Below are positions 5,526 to 10,579 of a stretch of DNA of 10,579 bases, one piece after another (the stretch's first letter is position 1; each line of letters starts with the position of its first letter). This stretch comes from Candidatus Woesearchaeota archaeon (GTDB lineage Archaea > Nanobdellota > Nanobdellia > SCGC-AAA011-G17 > UBA489), in assembly GCA_016177265.1 (NCBI GenBank), contig JACOVP010000002.1:1-10579 (forward strand). The letters are read 5' to 3'. The position numbers were made by a program, and so were the translations under genes. The notes under the pieces were generated by a model, which worked only from the letters and a program-made list of their open reading frames with translations, was not told where the DNA came from and searched no databases.

Positions 5526-5948
5526 TTATTGCAATCCCAGTTGCTTTCTTTTTCTTTCTTTATTGTATACTTCTCCGCAGTTGAACAGTATCTTTATGGT
5601 AGTATCCATCTCTGCAGCAACGAGACGTTCAAGATGGATAAAGGGGAAGGTGTGTCTTTCTTGTGAGCCGTCGCTGTTCGTTATGACGTAGTGGACAATA
5701 CAGCGCTTTGCATAATCTGAACCGATGTAGAACTCTTCTTTACTACCGTTTTCTCCTTCTCGTCTTGCTAGACAGCCTTGGATTCTTGCAGTCCTCAGAT
5801 GGGTGACTGGTTCATAGCCCCTCATCTTGAGCCAAGCAAGGAAAAAGGGTAGGGTCCAGATGTTGTCAGTACTCTCCTGAGATAGTGTTGTCAGGGCGTA
5901 TCCACAGAGGTAAGCACAGTGCCCTAATAATCTTATATTTTTGGACAT
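5526..5948 (-). CDS. 140-aa hypothetical protein
   Basis: I do not recognise this protein. It begins MSKNIRLLGHCAYLCGYAL, has five cysteines (residues 11, 15, 59, 83 and 124), no clear signal peptide and a mixed alpha/beta composition. A middle segment (FYIGSDYAKRCIVHYVITNSD, cut here to its core YIGSDYAKRCIVHYVI) alternates like beta strands, with HTFPFIHLERLV following. The C-terminus is basic (NKERKRKQLGLQ). The case for a real gene is its length, a TATA-like box 27 bases before the ATG (leaderless spacing) and an exact fit between its neighbours: its stop touches the regulator's stop and its promoter is shared with argS. It has no functional link to either neighbour that I can see. Confidence 0.6.
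   Translation of the reverse strand: MSKNIRLLGHCAYLCGYALTTLSQESTDNIWTLPFFLAWLKMRGYEPVTHLRTARIQGCLARREGENGSKEEFYIGSDYAKRCIVHYVITNSDGSQERHTFPFIHLERLVAAEMDTTIKILFNCGEVYNKERKRKQLGLQ
5544..5563 (+). terminator. T-rich terminator after regulator gene
   Basis: The plus strand is a run of T with scattered C (CTTTC, T5, CTTTCTTT pattern) about 20 bases after the regulator stop, typical of U-tract termination in archaea. It lies inside the 3' end of the convergent gene. Confidence 0.45.
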
Positions 5949-5970
5949 ATATTTCCCAGTACACTATTGC

Positions 5971-5979
5971 TTTAAATAA
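5971..5979. promoter_or_regulatory. Single bidirectional TATA element between argS and the 140-aa gene
   Basis: TTTAAATAA reads as a TATA box on the plus strand, and its complement TTATTTAAA does so on the minus strand. Its centre is 27 bases from the argS ATG (6002) and 27 bases from the divergent ATG (5948), in a 53-base gap. No second TATA-like box is visible in the gap, so one element appears to serve two leaderless transcripts. Confidence 0.6.
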
Positions 5980-6001
5980 CTTTCCTTTGTTCTTCTTTCC
6001 T

Positions 6002-7681
6002 ATGGATTTCAAAAGTAAACTTGCACTCCTGCTGAAAAAAGCACTTAAAAAGGATGTTTCTGCTCTTCTGGAGATTCCTCCTGAACCAGCATTAGGAGAT
6101 TACTCCTTTCCCTGTTTCTCTCTTGCAAAAACGTTCAAGAAGAATCCAGTACAAATAGCACAAGAGCTCAGCAAGAAGATAAAGGCACCATTTTTAGCTA
6201 AAGTAGAAGTGAGGGGTGGTTATCTCAATTTTTTCATAGCCAAAGAGCAACGGTCTGCTGCTGTTTTAACTACTGTTCTGAAAGAGAAGGAGGGTTATGG
6301 CTCATCAACAGAGGGCAAGGGAAAAACTGTAGTCATTGATATGTCCTCACCGAATATCGCAAAACCATTTGGTATAGGACATCTGCGGTCAACGATCATA
6401 GGAAATGCGTTACGCCATCTGCTGACGTTTCAGGGGTATAAGGTTGTCAGAATAAACCATCTGGGAGATTGGGGAACGCAGTTTGGAAAATTGATAACGG
6501 CGTATAAACAATGGGGGAATACTGTCCGTCTGGAGAAGGATCCGATTCATCATCTCCTAGACTTGTACGTCAAGTTCCATACTGAGGTAGAGCAGCATCC
6601 AGAGCTGGAAGAGGAAGGAAGAAGCTGGTTCAAGAGATTAGAAGAACAAGATGCGGAAGCACTTCGGCTATGGAAGAAATTTAGAGACTATAGTTTAGCT
6701 AATTTCAACAAAATCTACCAGTTATTGGGTGTCCACTTTGAAGAGATTTCTGGGGAGTCTTTTTACAATGACCAGCTAGATGCAACAATTCAGCTGGTGG
6801 AGAAGGCGGGGCTCTTGAAGAAAAGTGAAGGAGCTTTGTTGGTAGACTTAGAGAAGTTTGGAATGACTTCGGCATTACTACGGAAGAAAGATGGGGCTAC
6901 CCTCTACTTAACCAGAGATCTAGCTGCTGCGCTGTACAGGAAAAAAACATACCAGTTTGCTAAGATGTTGTATGAGGTCGGGGCTGAGCAGCAATTGCAT
7001 TTTCAACAGTTGTTCAAAGTCTTGGAATTACTTGGGCATAAGTGGCATAGAGATTGCGTGCATGTCAGCCATGGATTGTACTTAGGGAGCGATGGGAAGA
7101 AATTAGCAACGAGAGCAGGAAAAATTATTTTCATGGAGGACGTGCTGCAGGAAACTATTACCCTAGCTAGAAAAATTGTTGAGGAGAAGAATCCCGGACT
7201 CAAAGAGAAAGACAAAGTGGCAAGAGCTGTTGGTGTCGGGGCTATTCTCTTTGGTGATCTATGCAATGACAGGACGAAAGATGTGGTGTTTGACATTCAT
7301 AAGTTTACTTCTTTTGAAGGAGAAACAGGACCGTATTTGCAGTATACGCATGCGCGATTGTGTTCTATTTTAAGGAAGAAAACTGTTACAGAGAAAAAGA
7401 TTGATTGTAGCTTGTACGACAACCTAGAGCATGAGATTTTGAAACAGGTTGGACATTTCGGCGATGTTGTGCAAGATGCGACACAGCAGTATAAACCCCA
7501 TATACTAGCACGGTACCTCTTGGATCTAGCGCAACAGATCAACAGTTTTTATGTTTCTCATCCAGTCTTACAAGAGAAGAAGGAGCTAGAACAGGCGAGA
7601 TTAGCGTTAGTGAAGGTGGTACAACAGGTGTTACAGAATGGGCTTAGGCTGTTAGGGATAGAGGCGTTGGAAGAGATGTAA
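6002..7681 (+). CDS. argS: Arginyl-tRNA synthetase
   Basis: This 559-aa class I synthetase charges tRNA-Arg with arginine. The ArgS-specific N-terminal domain (about 1-100, with GDYSFPCFSLAK) leads to the catalytic core. SSPNIAKPFGIGHLRST (115-131) is the HIGH region, here GIGH instead of HIGH at 124-127; variation at the first position is known in ArgS. INHLGDWGTQFGKL (151-164) is the conserved arginine-pocket block. GSDGKKLATRAGK (362-374) is the degenerate KMSKS loop usual for ArgS. FTSFEGETGPYLQYTHAR (435-452) begins the DALR anticodon-binding domain, which ends at LRLLGIEALEEM. The open frame extends 39 codons upstream, but the ATG at 6002 fits the TATA spacing and the family N-terminus. 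Length is normal. The last 22 codons have a diverged second copy 711 bases downstream. Confidence 0.97.
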   Translation: MDFKSKLALLLKKALKKDVSALLEIPPEPALGDYSFPCFSLAKTFKKNPVQIAQELSKKIKAPFLAKVEVRGGYLNFFIAKEQRSAAVLTTVLKEKEGYGSSTEGKGKTVVIDMSSPNIAKPFGIGHLRSTIIGNALRHLLTFQGYKVVRINHLGDWGTQFGKLITAYKQWGNTVRLEKDPIHHLLDLYVKFHTEVEQHPELEEEGRSWFKRLEEQDAEALRLWKKFRDYSLANFNKIYQLLGVHFEEISGESFYNDQLDATIQLVEKAGLLKKSEGALLVDLEKFGMTSALLRKKDGATLYLTRDLAAALYRKKTYQFAKMLYEVGAEQQLHFQQLFKVLELLGHKWHRDCVHVSHGLYLGSDGKKLATRAGKIIFMEDVLQETITLARKIVEEKNPGLKEKDKVARAVGVGAILFGDLCNDRTKDVVFDIHKFTSFEGETGPYLQYTHARLCSILRKKTVTEKKIDCSLYDNLEHEILKQVGHFGDVVQDATQQYKPHILARYLLDLAQQINSFYVSHPVLQEKKELEQARLALVKVVQQVLQNGLRLLGIEALEEM

Positions 7682-7684
7682 ACC

Positions 7685-7692
7685 TTTAAATA
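7685..7692 (+). promoter_or_regulatory. TATA box, Kunitz-like lipoprotein gene
   Basis: TTTAAATA begins four bases after the argS stop and is centred 26 bases before the ATG at 7715, so the gene should be transcribed leaderless and independently of argS. Confidence 0.6.
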
Positions 7693-7714
7693 TTTGCTTA
7701 AGTCTTAATTATAG

Positions 7715-8302
7715 ATGAAAAGAGGTTATATTATTCTTCTTATTCTTTTGTTGAATGGTTGTGCAACTCCTCGAGATACTAGCTTTCTTTATCCCAGTTG
7801 TTCTATAAAAATGAGCCCAAATAATCTCCAACGTCTTTGTGGTTTAGATACTGGCAGCCCTGGTTTTTGGTATGATGCAAGATCAAATAACTGTGTTTAC
7901 AAACATGAACGATGTGTGAACGCACCTTTTTCTACAGAAGATGCCTGTAAACAATCCTGCATTTTTGATCAACCACGATGGACTCTCTTATCGGATAAAG
8001 ATTTTGATTATCTTTATACATTCTTTAAGAGATGGGAGGTAGCAAATCTTGAGAATGAACAACTTCTGATTAGAGGCATTCCAGTTGTCGATTATACTAA
8101 CCCTTATAGTGTTAAAACTATTAAAAAGATATTTGAAGAAAGTTCTTGTGATGTCAAACAAATCTATCAATATTTAGAAAATCTCGGAATAGGTCCTAGA
8201 AAGGGTTACCTACTTTCTTGGGAGCAACATAATATGTCCCTCTCACAATTACAAGATGATTTTCAGTGTTTAGGTACCTTAAGTATTATTTCTAGATTAT
8301 AG
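7715..8302 (+). CDS. Putative lipoprotein with a Kunitz-like cysteine motif (195 aa)
   Basis: The N-terminus MKRGYIILLILLLNGCAT has a basic start, a hydrophobic core and a lipobox-like LNGC, so C16 could be lipidated and hold the protein on the outer face of the membrane. Residues 42-82 resemble a Kunitz/BPTI domain: C42, an aromatic FWYD at 51-54 matching the family's YFYN, then C60, C67, C78 and C82, with FSTEDACKQSC agreeing with the family's ending. The family's second cysteine is missing, so one of its three disulfides must differ; C29 could replace it. Kunitz domains inhibit serine proteases or act as binding scaffolds. The remaining part (83-195) is helical, with C145 and C185, and is unrecognised. 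The gene is AT-rich compared with argS (16 G/C in 8101-8160 against 28 in 7201-7260), suggesting transfer. Exported status is surer than Kunitz homology. Confidence 0.7.
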   Translation: MKRGYIILLILLLNGCATPRDTSFLYPSCSIKMSPNNLQRLCGLDTGSPGFWYDARSNNCVYKHERCVNAPFSTEDACKQSCIFDQPRWTLLSDKDFDYLYTFFKRWEVANLENEQLLIRGIPVVDYTNPYSVKTIKKIFEESSCDVKQIYQYLENLGIGPRKGYLLSWEQHNMSLSQLQDDFQCLGTLSIISRL

Positions 8303-8323
8303 CGATAAAATTTCTAATTTTTT

Positions 8324-8392
8324 AAGGCTATCAAGATTGTTCTTGGGAATGGACTACGGTTATTAGGTATTACAGCGTTGGAAGAGATGTAG
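8324..8392 (+). pseudogene. argS: Relic of a second argS 3' end
   Basis: The 69 bases translate to 22 residues ending NGLRLLGITALEEM and a stop. They match the last 22 residues of the intact ArgS at 16 positions and 44 of 69 bases, with 17 identical bases in a row at the end (up to the last base of the stop). Most differences in the conserved part are synonymous. In-frame stops lie just upstream and the rest of argS is absent, so it is not expressed as such. It is the resident or incoming tail left by a recombination at the argS end. Confidence 0.8.
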
Positions 8393-8427
8393 TTTGTACG
8401 TTGGCTTGGGTGAAGTTGCTTTAAAAA

Positions 8428-9339
8428 CTACGTAAGTTTTCTTGCTCTGACTGTAATGTTTGCTGTTTTTAAGAGGCTATAAGCAGTATCGTTCAAAGGG
8501 ATATCTTCGTTAAACATCAGTTCTGTGATGCCCGCATTGATCAATGTTTGGGTGCAGCGTACACAAGGACTATCGGTGGTGTAGACTGTTGCTTCTTGCG
8601 TGCTGATGCCGTGATAGGCTGCTTGGATGATGACGTTTTCTTCAGCGTGGTTGCAGAGACATGGTGATTGCAGATCTCCTTGGTTGCATGCTGGACAACC
8701 GTTTTCGTTACAGTGCCTTATGTGGCGAGGCGTGTCATCGAAACCCAGGGCTAGAATTCTTTTATTTTTGACCAATACAGCTCCTACTTTTCTCTTGAGA
8801 CAGCGAGATTTTTTTGCAACGACTTGCGCTATCTCCATGTAGAAACTATCGTCAGATGGTTTTTTGAGCGTGAACTTTTTACTGATGTCTGTCATCATGC
8901 GATCAATCTTTTTGTACAAGGTTTCGAGATCTTGATCATTCCTGAGGATAATGTTTGCCTTTTTGCTTAAAGATACAAGCTGCTCTTTTCTTGGCTCTTC
9001 CTCTGTAAGAATTTCGTGTTCAAAGGTGAGGACTTCGTCATAGGCATATTCCCTCTGCTCTTGTTGCTTGCGGAGTTCTATAAGTCGTTCAAGACGGATG
9101 TCGGATGGGGCATCTACCTTTACGAGAATTAAATCATCTTTTTCTTTGAAAAACTCCATCTGTTGCGATGTTGAGATATGGTCTATGACATAATTTTGTT
9201 CTGAGGAGAGCTTGAGAGCATGTGTATCTGTCTCTGGTTCTTTCTCCGCTAATGTGATGACTGCAAATCCTTTTTTCTCGATGTGGTGTGTTACTGTCGT
9301 CTTTCCAGAACCTTGTAATCCCAGCAATCCTATGATCAT
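8428..9339 (-). CDS. P-loop kinase-like domain fused to dCMP deaminase
   Basis: This 303-aa fusion starts with a nucleotide-kinase-like domain (about 1-150). Its intact Walker A is GLQGSGKT (7-14), with a probable acid/LID region rich in Arg and Glu (about 77-100). The C-terminal half (165-303) is a deoxycytidylate-deaminase domain. HAEEN (231-235) holds the zinc ligand His and the catalytic Glu, and PCVRC (258-262) the two cysteine ligands. KVGAVLVKNKRILALGFDDTP (184-204) is the usual strand and loop before a cysteine-rich insert (C210, C215, C218, C227, C229), as in the extra metal-binding region of many dCMP deaminases. It should convert dCMP to dUMP for thymidylate synthesis. The same order of domains occurs in fungal Dcd1 and in bacterial AvcD anti-phage proteins. 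A GTG five codons upstream (9354) is open, but TATA spacing favours the ATG at 9339. Confidence 0.88.
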   Translation of the reverse strand: MIIGLLGLQGSGKTTVTHHIEKKGFAVITLAEKEPETDTHALKLSSEQNYVIDHISTSQQMEFFKEKDDLILVKVDAPSDIRLERLIELRKQQEQREYAYDEVLTFEHEILTEEEPRKEQLVSLSKKANIILRNDQDLETLYKKIDRMMTDISKKFTLKKPSDDSFYMEIAQVVAKKSRCLKRKVGAVLVKNKRILALGFDDTPRHIRHCNENGCPACNQGDLQSPCLCNHAEENVIIQAAYHGISTQEATVYTTDSPCVRCTQTLINAGITELMFNEDIPLNDTAYSLLKTANITVRARKLT

Positions 9340-9362
9340 GTGCAGGTGAGGCACTCTTGAAA

Positions 9363-9373
9363 GGCTTAAAAAG
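9363..9373 (-). promoter_or_regulatory. TATA-like box, deaminase fusion gene
   Basis: The minus strand reads CTTTTTAAGCC, centred about 30 bases before the ATG at 9339 and only 15 before the GTG at 9354. The spacing supports the ATG and a nearly leaderless transcript. Confidence 0.5.
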
Positions 9374-9408
9374 ATTTCGTTTCGTCTTCTCTGTCGCTTA
9401 TAGAAACG

Positions 9409-9417
9409 TTTTTAAAG
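9409..9417 (+). promoter_or_regulatory. TATA box upstream of deoxyhypusine synthase
   Basis: TTTTTAAAG is the best TATA-like match before the gene, but it lies about 84 bases from the ATG at 9497. Transcription would start near 9439, exactly at the ATG of a short upstream frame. Confidence 0.5.
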
Positions 9418-9438
9418 ACTTTATTAGACACCTTTGCT

Positions 9439-9465
9439 ATGGATTCCGTTCGTAAATCCAGTTAA
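9439..9465 (+). CDS. Possible leaderless 8-codon upstream frame (MDSVRKSS)
   Basis: ATG GAT TCC ... AGT TAA encodes MDSVRKSS. Its ATG is 26 bases from the centre of the TATA box at 9409-9417, the same spacing at which the neighbouring genes start translation. It stops 31 bases before the deoxyhypusine synthase ATG in a different frame. It could be a regulatory upstream ORF or chance. Confidence 0.3.
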   Translation: MDSVRKSS

Positions 9466-9496
9466 TGTTACAGCATTCTTTTTCTTAGTTTATCCT

Positions 9497-10531
9497 ATGT
9501 CTAAAACACCAAACACTATCGGCAAAGAGAACGTTCTTCGAGATAAAGATAATCCAGACCCTAAAGGTTTACCAACAGTGCAGGGGTATGATTTTAACCA
9601 AGGTGTTGATTATGACCAAATTATTGAAAGTTATGCAACAACTGGTTTTCAAGCAACGCATTTACATCGTGCTATAGAGATGATCAAAACAATGAGGAAA
9701 GAGAAATGCACTATCTTCTTAGGGTATACCTCTAATTTAGTTTCTTCTGGATTACGAGATGTGTTTCGCTATCTCGTTGAGCATAAGTTTGTTGATGTTG
9801 TGGTGACTACTGCTGGCGGCATTGAGGAAGATATTATCAAATGTATCAAACCATTTTTCATTGGAGAGTTTACTGCTGCTGGAAAAGAGTTACGAGAAAA
9901 AGGAATTAACAGGGCTGGCAATATTTTTATCCCTAACTCCAGATATTGTGCTTTTGAAGATTTTTTTATTCCCATTCTAAAAAGATTAGCAGAAGAGCAA
10001 AAGAAAACCAATAATATTATTTCACCTAGTCAGCTCATCCATATGCTTGGTAAAGCAATTAATAACAAAACATCTATTTACTATTGGGCTTACAAAAACA
10101 ATATTCCAGTGTTCTGTCCTGCTTTGACTGATGGGAGCATGGGTGATATGTTATACTTCTTTTCGTACGAGCATCCTGAATTTAAACTTGATGAAATTCA
10201 AGACATAAGAAAGTTACATGACATAACCATTACTGCAAAAAAAACAGGGTTGATTATTTTAGGCGGAGGTGTAGTCAAACATCACATCTTGAATTCGAAC
10301 ATGATGCGGAATGGGGCAGACTATGCTGTCTACATCAATACTAGCCAAGAATATGATGGATCAGATACTGGAGCACGACCGGATGAGGCTGTTTCCTGGG
10401 GCAAGATATTACCTGGTGCACAAGCTGTTAAGGTCTTTGGGGATGCCACGATTTTATTTCCCTTGATTGTTGCTAAAACGTTTGCACAAGAGAGTAAGAG
10501 AAATTCAAGAACACAAAGCTTATATATTTAA
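9497..10531 (+). CDS. dys: Deoxyhypusine synthase
   Basis: The 344-aa enzyme transfers the aminobutyl group of spermidine to one lysine of initiation factor aIF5A, using NAD, the first step of hypusine formation. Family signatures are clear. YTSNLVSSGLRDVF (77-90) and VTTAGGIEED (103-112) are the NAD-binding blocks. LTDGSMGDML (210-219) is the central block. EYDGSDTGARPDEAVSWGK (285-303) carries the catalytic lysine K303 that forms the enzyme-substrate imine. FPLIVAKTFAQE (321-332) ends the fold. Length fits the archaeal and eukaryotic enzymes. The frame is open back to a TTG at 9434, but that 21-residue extension is hydrophobic and foreign to the family, so the ATG at 9497 is used. No Shine-Dalgarno precedes it, and only a weak TATA-like GTTAATGTTA is near. 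The partner aIF5A gene is not in the window. Confidence 0.95.
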   Translation: MSKTPNTIGKENVLRDKDNPDPKGLPTVQGYDFNQGVDYDQIIESYATTGFQATHLHRAIEMIKTMRKEKCTIFLGYTSNLVSSGLRDVFRYLVEHKFVDVVVTTAGGIEEDIIKCIKPFFIGEFTAAGKELREKGINRAGNIFIPNSRYCAFEDFFIPILKRLAEEQKKTNNIISPSQLIHMLGKAINNKTSIYYWAYKNNIPVFCPALTDGSMGDMLYFFSYEHPEFKLDEIQDIRKLHDITITAKKTGLIILGGGVVKHHILNSNMMRNGADYAVYINTSQEYDGSDTGARPDEAVSWGKILPGAQAVKVFGDATILFPLIVAKTFAQESKRNSRTQSLYI

Positions 10532-10534
10532 ACG
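10519..10534 (+). promoter_or_regulatory. Possible TATA box for the gene at the right edge
   Basis: GCTTATATATTTAAAC at the end of the deoxyhypusine synthase gene contains a good TATA match. It would give a start near 10552 and a leader of about 20 bases with a Shine-Dalgarno. A second candidate is TTTTTTAA (10543-10550), which would give a leaderless start at 10571 instead. Confidence 0.4.
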
Positions 10535-10548
10535 TATTTACGTTTTTT
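10530..10548 (+). terminator. Hairpin plus T-run after deoxyhypusine synthase
   Basis: AAACGTA and TACGTTT form a perfect inverted repeat around TT, overlapping the stop codon and ending in six T. It resembles an intrinsic terminator, although archaea may need only the T-run. The same AT-rich stretch can serve as promoter for the next gene. Confidence 0.5.
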
Positions 10549-10557
10549 AACATAATT

Positions 10558-10562
10558 GGAGG
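10558..10562 (+). promoter_or_regulatory. Shine-Dalgarno of the gene at the right edge
   Basis: GGAGG is eight bases before the ATG at 10571 and only two before the in-frame ATG at 10565, so it favours 10571. Confidence 0.65.
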
Positions 10563-10570
10563 AAATGTCT

Positions 10571-10579
10571 ATGGTAAGC
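10571..10579 (+). CDS. Start of an unidentified gene, cut by window edge
   Basis: Only ATG GTA AGC (MVS) is visible, or MSMVS from the in-frame ATG at 10565. The well-placed Shine-Dalgarno makes a real start likely. Nothing can be said about the product. Confidence 0.55.

Noticed and set aside
5885..6001. A 39-codon N-terminal extension of ArgS
   Set aside because: It runs through the divergent promoter and into the neighbouring gene. The family N-terminus and TATA spacing fit the ATG at 6002.
8627..8842. Plus-strand frame of 71 codons within the deaminase gene
   Set aside because: It is the mirror of the zinc-binding Cys/His region of the deaminase domain and has no support of its own.
9434..9496. 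TTG-initiated 21-residue hydrophobic extension of deoxyhypusine synthase, as a possible signal peptide
   Set aside because: The enzyme is cytosolic in all known cases, and the family-like sequence begins after the ATG at 9497.
1..10579. CRISPR array, insertion sequence or integrase
   Set aside because: No regularly spaced repeats, no transposase or integrase frame and no terminal inverted repeats were seen. The only clear DNA-level duplication is the argS tail.

Overview
The window looks archaeal. It carries an archaeal-type ATP-dependent DNA ligase, deoxyhypusine synthase (the aIF5A hypusination enzyme), a TrmB-family regulator, a tRNA with no encoded CCA, and TATA boxes centred about 26 bases before many ATG starts, as expected for leaderless archaeal transcripts. 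The short monocistronic genes, tiny membrane proteins and secreted cysteine-rich proteins suggest a DPANN-type archaeon (Woesearchaeota-like), but that placement is inference. No CRISPR array, transposase or rRNA was found.

Layout. 1-132 (-) is the start of an ASCH-domain protein, behind a 66-aa unknown protein (139-339) and a four-helix membrane protein (358-684), all on the minus strand. A tRNA-Pro(GGG) at 795-868 (-) lies six bases beyond the stop of a nitroreductase (875-1558, -). Divergent from the latter is a membrane-anchored Cys-rich protein (1651-2001), followed by DNA ligase (2041-3732). A 53-aa zinc-ribbon gene (3755-3916, -) converges on the ligase and is divergent from a second, larger Cys-rich exported protein (3981-4511). 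A TrmB-type regulator (4698-5525) has the longest apparent leader and meets a 140-aa orphan (5526-5948, -) stop to stop. That orphan shares one TATA-like palindrome with argS (6002-7681). Beyond argS are an AT-rich lipoprotein with a Kunitz-like cysteine motif (7715-8302) and a diverged second copy of the last 22 argS codons plus stop (8324-8392). Then come a P-loop/dCMP-deaminase fusion (8428-9339, -), deoxyhypusine synthase (9497-10531) and the first codons of another gene.

How it fits together. Housekeeping genes (lig, argS, tRNA-Pro, dys, a dCMP deaminase candidate) are interleaved with three exported disulfide-rich proteins, which are the accessory content. The two Cys-rich proteins share a six-cysteine unit, once in one and twice in the other. 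The Kunitz-like gene sits between an intact argS and an argS-tail relic, which suggests it arrived by recombination at the argS 3' end. Most genes appear leaderless. The membrane protein and trmB have a strong Shine-Dalgarno and a real 5' leader; the gene entering at the right edge also has a good Shine-Dalgarno, though its promoter is ambiguous.
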